DNA of 64,000 bases, from assembly GCA_002706605.1 (NCBI GenBank), contig PALT01000038.1, positions 62,001 through 126,000 of the forward strand. The letters run 5' to 3'. The position numbers were made by a program, and so were the translations under genes. Positions 27,609 to 37,097 of this stretch are shown one piece after another. A model generated the notes under the pieces. It was not told the origin of the DNA. It made no database searches and saw only the letters and a list, made by a program, of their open reading frames with translations. This DNA is from Rhodovulum sp. (GTDB taxonomy: Bacteria; Pseudomonadota; Alphaproteobacteria; Rhodobacterales; Rhodobacteraceae). Numbering within the stretch: the first letter of the stretch is position 1; every line of letters starts with the position of its first letter.

Positions 27609-30384
27609 CCAACGTCCCAATGACCCCCGCGATCGCACGCCGGATGGATTGATCTGTCCGGCGTCCACTATTTTTGACCAAGCCGCGCTGGACGCCGCGA
27701 TCGAGGCCGCACGCCAAAACGGCGACGCGCCCCGCGACATCCGCAACATGGTGGTCAAGCACCTGAACGAGGCGCGCAAACACGGCAATGACGTCATCGC
27801 CGCGGCCTTTACCAAACACCCGTTTGCCGCCGAAAAAACCGTTCGCGCTTATGCCTATCTGACGGATTGTCTGGTGCTGAACGTGTTCCGCACCTCGTCC
27901 CAGATCCTGCACCCGCTCAGCACCCCGACCGAGGGCGAGCGCATGTCGGTCATCGCCGTGGGCGGCTATGGCCGCGCGGAAATGGCCCCGCATTCGGACG
28001 TCGATCTGTTGTTCGTGACGCCCTACAAGGTGACCGCATGGGCCGAGAGCGTGATCGAATCCGCGCTCTATATGCTGTGGGACCTCAAGCTAAAGGTCGG
28101 CCATTCCAGCCGCACGATCAAAGACTGTCTGCGCCTCGGGCGTGAGGATTACACGATCCGCACCGCCTTGCTGGAACACCGGTTCCTGTGTGGCGACGAA
28201 AAGCTGGCGAATGAGTTGCACAACCGCCTGTGGAACGATTTGTTCAGTTCGACCGCCGCCGATTTCGTCGAGGCCAAGTTGCAGGAACGCTCGGACCGGC
28301 ACCGCAAACAAGGCGGTCAGCGTTACGTTCTGGAACCCAACATCAAAGAGGGCAAGGGCGGCCTGCGCGATCTGCAATCCCTGTTCTGGATCGCGAAATA
28401 CGTACACCACGTGGACGACCCCGAGGCGCTTGTCGATCTGGGCGTGTTCACGGCGGACGAATACCGCCAGTTCGACAATGCCGAGAACTTTGTCTGGGCT
28501 GTGCGCTGTCATCTGCACCTGATTTCCAATCGCGCGATGGATCAGCTGACCTTTGACATGCAGATCGAGGTCGCCAGCCGCATGGGATACACCGATCACG
28601 GCGGGCGTCGTGCGGTTGAACATTTCATGCAGGACTATTTCTACCACGCGACCCATGTGGGCGATCTGACGCGGATTTTCCTGACCGCGCTGGAGGCGAT
28701 GCATGTCAAAAAAGAACCTGCGATCCTTGGGTTCTTTCGCCGTCGTCGCAAGACCAAGCCTCTTTATGAGATCATCCATAACCGTCTGGCGATCAAGGAT
28801 GACACCGAGTTCTTTCAGGACAAGCTGAACATCCTGCGCCTGTTCGAAGAGGCCCTGCGCACGGGGATGTTGATCCACCCCAACGCGATGCGCGCGATTG
28901 CGGCGAACCTCGATCTGATCGACGACGAGATGCGCAACGACAAGAACGCCAAGCGTCTGTTCATGGACCTGCTGTTGAAACACGGCAACCCCGAACGCTC
29001 GTTGCGGCGGATGAACGAATTGGGGGTTCTGGGCGCCTTTGTGCCCGAGTTCAAACCCATCGTCGCGATGATGCAGTTCAATGTCTATCACCACTACACG
29101 GTGGATGAGCACACGATCCAATGCATCTCGGTTCTGGCCCAGATTGAGCGCGGCGAGTTGATCGAGAGCCTGCCGGTCGCCAGCCGCATCCTAAAGGACG
29201 GCGTGAACCGTAAGGTTCTGTATCTGGCCCTCTTGCTGCATGATATCGGCAAGGGCCGGCCCGAGGACCATTCGGTTCTTGGCGCGAAAATCGCGCGCAA
29301 GGTTGCGCCGCGCATGGGTCTGAAACCCGAGGAATGCGAAACGGTCGAATGGCTGGTGCGTTATCACCTGCGCATGTCCGACATCGCCCAGCGGCGCGAT
29401 CTGTCCGACCCGCGTACCGTGCGCGACTTCGCCAAGCTGGTGAAAACCCAGAAACGTCTGGACCTGCTGACGGTCTTGACGGTCTGTGACATTCGCGGCG
29501 TGGGTCCGGGGACGTGGAACAACTGGAAGGCGCAGTTGCTGCGCAATCTCTACAGCCACACCGCCGAGGCGCTTGAAAACGGCCTAGAGGCCGTCAACCG
29601 CGAAGCCCGCGTAGCCGACGCCAAAAAAGACCTGCGCAATGCCTTGGTCGATTGGGACCGCACCGCCCTGCGCACGGAAACCAAACGCCACTACGACCCC
29701 TATTGGCAGGGCTTGCAGACCGACACCCACGTCGTGTTCGCGAACCTGCTGCGTGGTATTTCCAACGGCGAAATCCGCATCGACATGAAGCCGGACGAGG
29801 ACCGCGATGCGACGCGGGCCTGTTTCGCGCTTGCCGATCACCCCGGAATTTTCTCGCGTCTGTCGGGCGCGCTGGCGCTTGTCGGGGCGAACGTGGTGGA
29901 TGCGCGGACCTATACGTCCTCGGACGGCTATGCGACCGCCGTGTTCTGGATTCAGGACGCCGATGGCGCCCCCTATGAACAGCAACGTCTGCCCCGTCTC
30001 AGCCAGATGATCCAGAAAACCCTGCTGGGTGAGGTCGTCGCGCGCGAGAAACTGGCCGATCGTGACAAGCTGTCCAAGCGCGAGGCGGGGTTCCGTTTCC
30101 CAACCTCGATCACCTTCGACAACGAGGGGTCCGAGATCTATACGATCATCGAGGTCGACACCCGCGACCGTCCGGGCCTGTTGCACGATCTGACGCGGAC
30201 CTTGGCCGAGAACAACATCTACATCGCCTCGGCGATGATCGCGACCTACGGGGCGCAGGTGGTGGATACGTTCTATGTCAAAGACCTGTTCGGGCTGAAA
30301 CTGCACTCGCAGGGCCGTCAGGACGCGTTGGACAAAAAGCTGCGCGCCGCCGTTGAGGCCGGTGCGCAAAGGGCCAAGAAATAA
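27568..30384 (+). CDS. glnD: [Protein-PII] uridylyltransferase / uridylyl-removing enzyme
   Basis: This 938-residue nitrogen sensor adds UMP to PII when glutamine is low and removes it when glutamine is high. The nucleotidyltransferase motif is GGYGRAEMAPHSDVDLLF (about 131-148), the HD hydrolase motif is LLLHDIGKGRPEDH, and two C-terminal ACT domains carry HPGIFSRLSGALA and DRPGLLHDLTRTLA. No in-frame ATG precedes the first conserved block, so the start is taken as TTG at 27568, which overlaps the lipoprotein gene and has AGGTGG upstream. It is followed by murJ with a one-base overlap (TAATG). Confidence 0.94.
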   Translation: MTLHQEASAAPVPDQRPNDPRDRTPDGLICPASTIFDQAALDAAIEAARQNGDAPRDIRNMVVKHLNEARKHGNDVIAAAFTKHPFAAEKTVRAYAYLTDCLVLNVFRTSSQILHPLSTPTEGERMSVIAVGGYGRAEMAPHSDVDLLFVTPYKVTAWAESVIESALYMLWDLKLKVGHSSRTIKDCLRLGREDYTIRTALLEHRFLCGDEKLANELHNRLWNDLFSSTAADFVEAKLQERSDRHRKQGGQRYVLEPNIKEGKGGLRDLQSLFWIAKYVHHVDDPEALVDLGVFTADEYRQFDNAENFVWAVRCHLHLISNRAMDQLTFDMQIEVASRMGYTDHGGRRAVEHFMQDYFYHATHVGDLTRIFLTALEAMHVKKEPAILGFFRRRRKTKPLYEIIHNRLAIKDDTEFFQDKLNILRLFEEALRTGMLIHPNAMRAIAANLDLIDDEMRNDKNAKRLFMDLLLKHGNPERSLRRMNELGVLGAFVPEFKPIVAMMQFNVYHHYTVDEHTIQCISVLAQIERGELIESLPVASRILKDGVNRKVLYLALLLHDIGKGRPEDHSVLGAKIARKVAPRMGLKPEECETVEWLVRYHLRMSDIAQRRDLSDPRTVRDFAKLVKTQKRLDLLTVLTVCDIRGVGPGTWNNWKAQLLRNLYSHTAEALENGLEAVNREARVADAKKDLRNALVDWDRTALRTETKRHYDPYWQGLQTDTHVVFANLLRGISNGEIRIDMKPDEDRDATRACFALADHPGIFSRLSGALALVGANVVDARTYTSSDGYATAVFWIQDADGAPYEQQRLPRLSQMIQKTLLGEVVAREKLADRDKLSKREAGFRFPTSITFDNEGSEIYTIIEVDTRDRPGLLHDLTRTLAENNIYIASAMIATYGAQVVDTFYVKDLFGLKLHSQGRQDALDKKLRAAVEAGAQRAKK

Positions 30385-31934
30385 TGGCGCCGGTGCGGTT
30401 GTTATCGGGGTTTCTGACCGTCGGGTTTTGGACCCTGTGCAGCCGCGTCCTTGGTTTTGTGCGCGATATCCTGATCGCGGCCTATCTGGGCACGGGACCG
30501 GTGGCCGAGGCCTTTCTCGTCGCCTTTTCCCTGCCCAACATGTTCCGTCGGTTCTTTGCCGAGGGCGCGTTCAACATGGCCTTTGTGCCGATGTTTTCCA
30601 AAAAGGTTGAGGCCGGCAAAGGCGCACATGAATTCGCCCGCGACGCCCTGACGGGGCTGGCGAGTGTCCTGATCCTTTTCACCCTGATCGCCCAGTTGTT
30701 CATGCCGGGTCTGGTGTTGCTGATGGCCTCGGGGTTTGCGGGGGATGAGCGGTTCGATCTGGCCGTCGCGTTCGGGCGGATCGCGTTTCCCTATATCCTG
30801 TTCATTTCGATTGCCGCGCTGCTGTCGGGCGTTTTGAACGCCACGGGGCGGTTTGCCGCCGCCGCCGCCGCGCCGGTTCTGTTGAACGTGCTGTTTATCG
30901 GCGCGCTGTGGATCGGGGGCGCGGCCGGATGGGACACAGGCCTGACACTGGCATGGACCGTGCCGATTGCAGGCGTGGCGCAAATGGCGCTGGTCTGGAT
31001 CGCGGCGTCGCGCGCGGGGTTCCGGTTGATCCCCACCCGCCCGCATATGACGCCCGAGTTGCGCCGCTTGGCCATCATCGCCGCGCCTGCCGCGCTGGCC
31101 GGTGGGGTGGTGCAGATCAACCTGTTGGTGGGCCGTCAGGTCGCCAGCTTTTTTGAGGGCGCGATTGGTTGGCTGAACTATGCCGACCGCCTGTATCAGC
31201 TGCCTCTTGGCGTGGTCGGGATTGCCGTTGGCGTGGTCCTGCTGCCCGATCTGTCGCGCCGTCTGCGCGCGGGGGATGAGGACGGGGGCGGTCACGCCCT
31301 CAGCCGCGCAGGCGAGTTCGCCCTGTCGATGACCGTGCCTGCCGCCGCCGCCCTGATCGCGATCCCCGTGACCCTGATTTCGGTGCTGTTCGAGCGCGGC
31401 CAGTTCACCGCCGAGGACAGCCAGTTCACCGCGCAGGCGTTGATGGTTTATGGCCTTGGCCTGCCCGCGTTTGTTCTGCAAAAGGTGCTCCAGCCCCTTT
31501 ATTTCGCGCGGGAGGACACGAAACGCCCGTTCTATTTCGCGCTGGCCTCGCTGGTGATCAATGCCGCGGTGGCAATCGGGTTGATGGGGACGCTCGGCTT
31601 TATCGCCGCTGCTTGGGGCACGACCTTGGCCGCGTGGGGGATGGTCGCGCTGCTGTGGATCTGGTCGCGGAATATGGGCGCGGCGGCACGGTTTGACGCG
31701 CGGTTCTGGACCCGTGTGCCGCGCATCTTTGCCGCCTCGGCCATCATGGGTGTTGCCCTGTTCTGGGCGGCGCGCGTTATGGCGCCCCTGTTGGCGATGG
31801 GCGGGGTGAAATACCTCGCGCTGCTTGCGCTCGTACTCCTTGGATGCGTGGTCTATTTCGGCGGCGGCCATGTGATCGGGGCCTTCCGCCTTGGGGATTT
31901 CAAATCGGCATTGCGCCGCGGCGGGCGCGGTTAA
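30384..31934 (+). CDS. murJ: Lipid II flippase MurJ
   Basis: This 516-residue MOP-superfamily protein has about 14 membrane helices. Conserved parts are SRVLGFVRDILIAAYLGTG near the N-terminus, FSLPNMFRRFFAEGAFNMAFVP, and the later YFAREDTKRPF loop. It flips lipid-linked peptidoglycan precursor across the inner membrane. It starts at the last base of the glnD stop. The rhomboid-like gene overlaps its 3' end by four bases on the other strand. Confidence 0.95.
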   Translation: MAPVRLLSGFLTVGFWTLCSRVLGFVRDILIAAYLGTGPVAEAFLVAFSLPNMFRRFFAEGAFNMAFVPMFSKKVEAGKGAHEFARDALTGLASVLILFTLIAQLFMPGLVLLMASGFAGDERFDLAVAFGRIAFPYILFISIAALLSGVLNATGRFAAAAAAPVLLNVLFIGALWIGGAAGWDTGLTLAWTVPIAGVAQMALVWIAASRAGFRLIPTRPHMTPELRRLAIIAAPAALAGGVVQINLLVGRQVASFFEGAIGWLNYADRLYQLPLGVVGIAVGVVLLPDLSRRLRAGDEDGGGHALSRAGEFALSMTVPAAAALIAIPVTLISVLFERGQFTAEDSQFTAQALMVYGLGLPAFVLQKVLQPLYFAREDTKRPFYFALASLVINAAVAIGLMGTLGFIAAAWGTTLAAWGMVALLWIWSRNMGAAARFDARFWTRVPRIFAASAIMGVALFWAARVMAPLLAMGGVKYLALLALVLLGCVVYFGGGHVIGAFRLGDFKSALRRGGRG

Positions 31935-32614
31935 TCGCGCCGCATCTTGGCCATCAGGCGGGACCATCCCCCCGGACTAACCACAAAGGACAGGGCGAAC
32001 CCCGCGACAAAGCCGAACAGCTCTGCCACCCAATCAGGGCTACCGCCAAACAGCGCGCCAAACAGCAACTGTAGCCCCATCAGAAACCCGATCAGGGTAA
32101 AGGCACTGGCCTGATTAAGGCCCCGCGCGCCCAAGGTCACCCAGAGCAGGAAAGAATACGCCCCGATCAACCCATAGGCCCCCGGAAACGCCCCGATCAA
32201 CGGGATCGGGTTGGGCACAAGGACCGTGTACATGATCGCCCCGAAAATCGAGCTGCCGAAAAACACGGCCAGAACTGCCCATGCGCGGAAAATCTCGCCC
32301 ACCATTTTGCCCAGCGCCAGAATGAACACGATGGCAAACACCGCTTGGGATAAATGGGCGTGCACAAACGGGTAGGTCACGAAGCGCCACAGCAACTCCA
32401 CCGGATAGCGCCCCGTTTCCACCATCCAGCGCAGCGCCTCGGCCGAAAAGGCGAAATCCTGAATGGCGGCGATGCGCCACCCAACGGCCCCCGCCCCACC
32501 GATCAGGCCCCGCGCGCCCATGTTGAACATCAGTTCGGCCATGGCCATCGGCACAACCAAGGCCCAGACCACAGGGGGCAACGGATTTATCGGGGCCTCG
32601 TTCAGATCGGTCAT
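31931..32614 (-). CDS. Rhomboid-fold membrane protein lacking the catalytic dyad (pseudo-rhomboid)
   Basis: This 227-residue protein has about six helices and rhomboid topology, with FVTYPFVHAHLSQ before helix 2. The active GxSG position reads GAFPGAYGLIG, with Pro144 in place of Ser. The helix-6 His position reads WVAELFGFVAGF, with Glu198 in place of His. Proteolysis is therefore unlikely, and a binding or chaperone role as in eukaryotic iRhoms is possible. It is divergent from trpS. Confidence 0.82.
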   Translation of the reverse strand: MTDLNEAPINPLPPVVWALVVPMAMAELMFNMGARGLIGGAGAVGWRIAAIQDFAFSAEALRWMVETGRYPVELLWRFVTYPFVHAHLSQAVFAIVFILALGKMVGEIFRAWAVLAVFFGSSIFGAIMYTVLVPNPIPLIGAFPGAYGLIGAYSFLLWVTLGARGLNQASAFTLIGFLMGLQLLFGALFGGSPDWVAELFGFVAGFALSFVVSPGGWSRLMAKMRRD

Positions 32615-32703
32615 AGCGGGTCCTTTGGCGTGGCGTCATGTTGACGGGCTGTCCCTGCATGGGTAAGCGAGCAGTACATGAAATTCCAGACGGAGAGTAT
32701 ATT

Positions 32704-33726
32704 ATGACGGAGGTGGTCCACACACCGCGCGTCTTTTCAGGGATCCAGCCCTCGGGCAACCTGACTTTGGGCAATTATCTGGGCGCTATGACCCGGTTCG
32801 TCGACATGCAAAACAACAGTGGCATGCCCACGATTTTCTGCATGGTCGATCTGCATGCCATCACCGTCTGGCAAGACCCCGCCAAACTGACCAACGCCAC
32901 GCGTGAATTGTGCGCCGGGTTTATCGCCGCCGGTATCGATCCGGAACAATCGATCCTGTTCAACCAGAGCCAAGTGCCCGAGCACGCGCAACTGGCGTGG
33001 ATTTTCAACTGTGTCGCGCGCATGGGCTGGATGAAGCGCATGACCCAGTGGAAGGACAAGGCCGGCAAGAACCAGGAAAACGCGTCGCTGGGCCTGTTTG
33101 CCTATCCCGCGCTGATGGCCGCCGACATCCTGATCTATCACGCGACGCATGTGCCCGTCGGCGAGGACCAGAAACAGCATCTGGAACTGACCCGCGACAT
33201 CGCAATCAAGTTCAACAACGACTTTGGCGTAGATTTCTTCCCCGTGACCGAGCCGGTGATTGAGGGCGCGGCCACCCGTGTCATGAGCCTGCGCGACGGG
33301 TCGAAAAAGATGTCGAAATCCGACCCCTCGGACATGAGCCGCATCAACCTGACCGACGATGCGGATGCGATTGCGAAAAAGATCCGCAAGGCCAAGACCG
33401 ACCCCGATCCCTTGCCTGAGACCTATGACGATCTGTCCGAACGTCCCGAGGCACGCAATCTGGTCAACATCTACGCCGCGATGTCGGGCAAGACCCCCCA
33501 AGAGGTCGTCACCGAATTCGCAGGTCAGCAATTTGGCACGTTCAAACCGGCGCTGGCCGATCTGGCGGTGGACAAGCTGGCCCCGATTTCGACCGAGATG
33601 TCGCGCCTGATGCAGGACACCGCCGAGATCGACCGCATACTGGGCCGCGGGGCCGAGCGTGCGCGCGAAATCGCTGCACCGATCCTGAAACAGACCTACG
33701 ACATCGTCGGTATGATCCGGTCGTAA
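32704..33726 (+). CDS. trpS: Tryptophanyl-tRNA synthetase
   Basis: This 340-residue class I synthetase has its HIGH-type motif at TLGNYLGAM (in the [16 protein letters not shown] stretch) and KMSKSDPSD as the KMSKS loop. MVDLHAITV and the C-terminal helical anticodon-recognition domain are also present. The ATG at 32704 has GGAGAG seven bases upstream; the frame from 32638 is not conserved. Confidence 0.96.
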   Translation: MTEVVHTPRVFSGIQPSGNLTLGNYLGAMTRFVDMQNNSGMPTIFCMVDLHAITVWQDPAKLTNATRELCAGFIAAGIDPEQSILFNQSQVPEHAQLAWIFNCVARMGWMKRMTQWKDKAGKNQENASLGLFAYPALMAADILIYHATHVPVGEDQKQHLELTRDIAIKFNNDFGVDFFPVTEPVIEGAATRVMSLRDGSKKMSKSDPSDMSRINLTDDADAIAKKIRKAKTDPDPLPETYDDLSERPEARNLVNIYAAMSGKTPQEVVTEFAGQQFGTFKPALADLAVDKLAPISTEMSRLMQDTAEIDRILGRGAERAREIAAPILKQTYDIVGMIRS

Positions 33727-33735
33727 CATTTCGCG

Positions 33736-33759
33736 CGGGCGGGGATCACTTCCCGCCCG
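33736..33759 (+). terminator. Hairpin after trpS
   Basis: CGGGCGGGGA pairs with TTCCCGCCCG (one G-U pair) around TCAC, ten bases after the trpS stop. Only a weak T run follows. Confidence 0.5.
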
Positions 33760-33891
33760 TGTCACATTTCGGTTGTACGAATCCCCTAGCCTGACCCGTG
33801 ATCGGCACCTGCGCCGGTTGCCCCGAGGCATGTTCCCCCAAAAGACCTTCTCGGGCTTCGGGCGCTTGGTTTCCCCGCCGAATTCGCCCCG

Positions 33892-33929
33892 CGCCTCTGG
33901 TTCCCCGCCAGAGGCGTTTGTTCTTCTTT
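33892..33929 (+). terminator. Hairpin with T-rich tail between trpS and uspA-like gene
   Basis: CGCCTCTGG (33892-33900) pairs with CCAGAGGCG (33908-33916), followed by TTTGTTCTTCTTT. It lies about 75 bases before the universal-stress-protein start, so it may be a terminator or part of that gene's leader. Confidence 0.55.
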
Positions 33930-34003
33930 AGCCCTATCCGATGCGACTGTGCTTGCATGACGGGCCAAGCCTGCGCAGTATCCCCGAACAAGGAGGCCCC
34001 GCC

Positions 34004-34459
34004 ATGCGTAAATTTCTGGTCGTGCTGGATGACAGCCGCGAATGCCTGAACGCGATGCGTTTTGCCGCCATGCGTGCGTCAAACACCGGGGCCGGTGTAC
34101 AAATCCTGTCGGTGATTCCCCCCGAGGAATTCAACCACTGGATCGGGGTTGGCGACCTGATGCGCGAAGAAGCCCGCGAACGGATCGAGGCCCATTTTGA
34201 GGTCTTTGCCAAATGGATGCGCGACCGCCATGCGATCACACCCGAATTGGTCATCCGCGAAGGCGAGGCGGTCGAACAGATCCTGCAACAGGTGAACGAA
34301 GACCCCGAGGTCGGCGTTCTGGTCCTTGGCGCGGCCAGCGATAAAAAGGGCCCCGGCCCCATCGTCAGCCACATGATGAAGTCCTCGGGCACCCTACCGA
34401 TCCCCCTGACCATCGTTCCGGGCAGCATGTCCAAAGAACGGCTTGAGGCGATCACCTAA
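34004..34459 (+). CDS. Universal stress protein (UspA family)
   Basis: This 151-residue cytoplasmic protein has the UspA fold: N-terminal FLVVLDDSRE and a C-terminal VLGAASDKKGPGPIVSHMM that resembles the G-x2-G-x9-G(S/T) ATP loop. Such proteins accumulate during starvation and other stresses. A perfect AGGAGG lies eight bases before the ATG at 34004, which rules out the longer frame from 33941. Confidence 0.9.
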   Translation: MRKFLVVLDDSRECLNAMRFAAMRASNTGAGVQILSVIPPEEFNHWIGVGDLMREEARERIEAHFEVFAKWMRDRHAITPELVIREGEAVEQILQQVNEDPEVGVLVLGAASDKKGPGPIVSHMMKSSGTLPIPLTIVPGSMSKERLEAIT

Positions 34460-34599
34460 CCCCATCCCCGCGTAAAGGCGTCTTTACGATACGTGTTTCA
34501 CCGCATCACGTCTTCGTAACCTCCTACTTTACGTGTAGACAGTTACCACCCCATATGAGAACCCTCTAAAAGCAATTTAACTGGTTACATGAGGCTACC

Positions 34600-35217
34600 A
34601 TGACGAAACTTCTGCACATCATCGCATCGCCCCGTGGTGCAAACTCGAAATCGAACGCGCTGGCCGCGACCTATGTCGAAGCAGCCAAGGCCAAGAACCC
34701 CGACCTCGAAGTCGACGTTCTGGACCTGTTTGCCGAAGATCTGCCCGCATTTGACGGCGATCCGGCGGCTGCAAAGATGACCTTCTTTGGTGACGGCGTC
34801 ATGGACGAATCCAAGCAAGCCGCTTGGGACAAAGTCGCCGAAATCACCAACCGCTTTATCTCGGCTGACCACTATGTAATGGGCGTTCCGATGTGGAACG
34901 GCGGCGTTCCCTACCGTCTGAAACATTACATCGACATCATCACCCAGCCCGGCATGCTGTTCGGCTTCGACCCCGAGCGCGGCTATTTCGGCCTGCTGGA
35001 AAACAAAAAAGCGACCGTCATCACCTCGTCGGGCGTTTGGGCCCCGGGCGCGGATGCGAAATACGGCACCGACTTCCACTCGAACTATCTGGAGTGGTGG
35101 CTGCAAACCATCGGCGTCAGCGACATCGATCTCGTGCGCTATCAGCCCTCGCTGCTGACCGCTGATCCGGCAGCCGGTTACGCCAAAGCCGAAGCCGAAG
35201 CCAAAGAACTGGCATAA
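34600..35217 (+). CDS. azoR: FMN-dependent NADH-azoreductase / NAD(P)H quinone reductase
   Basis: This 205-residue flavodoxin-like reductase has the FMN phosphate loop SPRGANSKSNALA near the N-terminus, MGVPMWNGGVPYRLKHYID as the isoalloxazine site, and TSSGVWAPG. AzoR enzymes reduce quinones by two electrons and can cleave azo compounds. The promoter region holds GTAAC (34516-34520) and GTTAC (34542-34546) in inverted orientation. A terminator follows the gene. Confidence 0.92.
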   Translation: MTKLLHIIASPRGANSKSNALAATYVEAAKAKNPDLEVDVLDLFAEDLPAFDGDPAAAKMTFFGDGVMDESKQAAWDKVAEITNRFISADHYVMGVPMWNGGVPYRLKHYIDIITQPGMLFGFDPERGYFGLLENKKATVITSSGVWAPGADAKYGTDFHSNYLEWWLQTIGVSDIDLVRYQPSLLTADPAAGYAKAEAEAKELA

Positions 35218-35243
35218 GTTAAACAGCCTGGACAGGTAGGGTT

Positions 35244-35269
35244 GGGGCGGTCAATGTGATCGCCCCTTT
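35244..35269 (+). terminator. Intrinsic terminator after azoR
   Basis: GGGGCGGTCA and TGATCGCCCC pair (one G-U) around an ATG loop and are followed by TTT, 26 bases past the azoR stop. Confidence 0.7.
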
Positions 35270-35281
35270 CCGTTGCTATAG

Positions 35282-35310
35282 TTGACTTGGGCTGTCAGAA
35301 TTATCATATC
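35282..35310 (+). promoter_or_regulatory. Sigma70-type promoter of the nifU-tsaB-rimI genes
   Basis: TTGACT (35282-35287), a 17-base spacer and CATATC (35305-35310) lie 25 bases before the nifU-like ATG. Confidence 0.45.
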
Positions 35311-35334
35311 ACTCCCAAACCAGCGGAGACGCCT

Positions 35335-35898
35335 ATGTTCATTCAAACCGAATCGACCCCGAACCCAGCCACCCTGAAGTTTCTTCCGGGCCAAACCGTT
35401 CTGGAAACGGGAACTGCCGATTTCCCCAGCGCCGAGAGCGCGGACAAATCGCCCCTCGCCACCCGCATCTTTGCGGTCGATGGCGTGACCGGCGTGTTTC
35501 TGGGCACGGATTTCGTGACGGTCACCAAGGATGAGGCGACCGCGTGGGAACATATCAAACCCGCGATCCTTGGCGCGATCATGGAGCATTTCCAGTCGGG
35601 CCAACCGGTTCTGGCCGGTGATCAGCCCGCCGCGCCCGCCCATGCGGAACATGATGGTCCCGACGGCGAGATCGTCGATCAGATCAAACAGCTGCTGGAC
35701 ACCCGCGTGCGTCCCGCCGTGGCACAGGATGGTGGCGACATCACCTTCCACGGGTTTGAGCGCGGTGTGGTTTACCTGCACATGCAAGGTGCCTGTGCGG
35801 GCTGCCCGTCCTCGACCCTGACGTTGAAAATGGGGATCGAGAACCTGCTGCGTCACTACATCCCCGAAGTGCTTGAGGTACGCCCCGTTGCGGCCTGA
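35335..35898 (+). CDS. NifU family (Nfu-type) iron-sulfur scaffold protein
   Basis: This 187-residue protein has an N-terminal Nfu_N domain (MFIQTESTPNPATLKFLPG) and a C-terminal NifU domain with the cluster-binding GACAGCPSSTLTLKMGIENLL (CxxC). It transfers Fe-S clusters to target enzymes. The ATG at 35335 has CGGAGAC upstream. The 3' end overlaps tsaB. Confidence 0.94.
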   Translation: MFIQTESTPNPATLKFLPGQTVLETGTADFPSAESADKSPLATRIFAVDGVTGVFLGTDFVTVTKDEATAWEHIKPAILGAIMEHFQSGQPVLAGDQPAAPAHAEHDGPDGEIVDQIKQLLDTRVRPAVAQDGGDITFHGFERGVVYLHMQGACAGCPSSTLTLKMGIENLLRHYIPEVLEVRPVAA

Positions 35899-36535
35899 AC
35901 CTCTGGTCCTCGGCTTTGACACATCGGCCGCGCATTGCGCGGCCGCTTTGCTATTGGGCGATCGTGTTCTGGCCGAGATGACCGAGGAGATGACCCGCGG
36001 ACAGGCCGAGCGCCTGTTCCCGATCCTTGAACAGGTACTGTCGATGGGCGGCCATGCGTGGTCCGACCTTGACGCCATTGGCGTGGGCATTGGGCCGGGC
36101 AATTTCACCGGCATCCGTATTTCGGTTTCGGCGGCGCGGGGGCTGTCCCTGTCCCTTGGGGTGCCTGCGGTGGGCGTGTCGGGCTTTGACGCGCTGGCCT
36201 ACGGGACGGAGGAACCGGTTTTGACGTCGATCGACGGGCGGCGCGATCAGGTCTACCTGCAGCAGACCGGCGCAGAGCCGTTTCAGGCGCATCTGGATGA
36301 ATTGCCGAGCGACCTTTCACACACTGGCCTGACCGTGATCGGACATGGTGCCGAGCGTCTGGCCGCGCACACGGGCGGCACCATCGCGGCCCCCGCCGCC
36401 CCCGTGGCCGTGGCGATTGCTGCCATCGCAGGCGCACGCGCGGCATCCGGTCAGGTCGCGCGCCCCGCGCCCCTGTACCTGCGTGCGGCGGATGCGGCCC
36501 CTGCGGCGGACCAACCGCCCAAAATCCTGACATGA
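35888..36535 (+). CDS. tsaB: tRNA threonylcarbamoyladenosine biosynthesis protein TsaB
   Basis: This 215-residue ASKHA-fold partner of TsaD has VLGFDTSAAHCAAAL at the N-terminus and IGPGNFTGIRISVSAARGLS. It is needed for t6A37 in ANN-decoding tRNAs. No ATG fits; TTG at 35888 is preferred, with GAGG about nine bases upstream, and TTG at 35873 is the alternative. Overlap with the nifU-like gene and an ATGA junction with rimI suggest one translational unit. Confidence 0.9.
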   Translation: MRPEPLVLGFDTSAAHCAAALLLGDRVLAEMTEEMTRGQAERLFPILEQVLSMGGHAWSDLDAIGVGIGPGNFTGIRISVSAARGLSLSLGVPAVGVSGFDALAYGTEEPVLTSIDGRRDQVYLQQTGAEPFQAHLDELPSDLSHTGLTVIGHGAERLAAHTGGTIAAPAAPVAVAIAAIAGARAASGQVARPAPLYLRAADAAPAADQPPKILT

Positions 36536-36951
36536 CGCCCGACGAACTGGCCGATCTACACGCGTTGTGTTTCACCACTCCCCGCCCGTGGAAGGCGACC
36601 GAGTTCGCGGACCTATTGGACATGCGCGGCGTGTTTCTGATCACCCAAGGGCGCGGCATGATCATGGGACGCGTGATCGCGGATGAGGTGGAATTGCTGA
36701 CCCTTGCCGTCCACCCCGATGAACGGCGTTCGGGCGCAGGGCGCGCCTTGGTCGAGGCCTTCATGACCCGCGCGACGGAACTGGGCGCAACCACCGCGTT
36801 TCTGGAGGTCGCCGCGCCCAACGCCGCCGCGATTGCCCTATACGAGGTGACCGGATTTGAAACCACGGGAACGCGCCCCGGATATTACCGAACCCCCGAT
36901 GGACAAACACAAAATGCGCGGATCATGTGCCGCGACCTTGGGCGACGTTAG
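36532..36951 (+). CDS. rimI: Ribosomal-protein-alanine N-acetyltransferase-like GNAT protein
   Basis: This 139-residue GNAT enzyme has the acetyl-CoA loop VHPDERRSGAGRALVEAF, and AAPNAAAIALYEVTGFETTGTR marks the C-terminal part. The tsaB-rimI pairing supports RimI, which acetylates the N-terminus of S18. Its ATG overlaps the tsaB stop. Confidence 0.88.
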   Translation: MTPDELADLHALCFTTPRPWKATEFADLLDMRGVFLITQGRGMIMGRVIADEVELLTLAVHPDERRSGAGRALVEAFMTRATELGATTAFLEVAAPNAAAIALYEVTGFETTGTRPGYYRTPDGQTQNARIMCRDLGRR

Positions 36952-36991
36952 GTTAACCTTTGCCATTCCTGAACAAGGGGTCAAAAAGCGG

Positions 36992-37021
36992 TTGACCACC
37001 TGAACCGCCTTGCGCCTTAAT
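36992..37021 (+). promoter_or_regulatory. Promoter of the BMP ABC importer operon
   Basis: TTGACC (36992-36997), an 18-base spacer and CTTAAT (37016-37021) lie 76 bases before the binding-protein start. A GCGGTT/AACCGC hairpin (36988-37008) overlaps the -35, so an operator may be present. Confidence 0.45.
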
Positions 37022-37097
37022 CACAGGCATGAATTGGCAAAGGATGCAGCCGCTGCGCGCGGACAAGACATCCGTTTCAACACATGGGAGTTGTTTG

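Noticed and set aside
36991-37006. RutR-like TTGACCA site before the BMP operon
   Set aside because: Only the left half fits; the right half is degenerate, and the sequence is better read as a -35 element.
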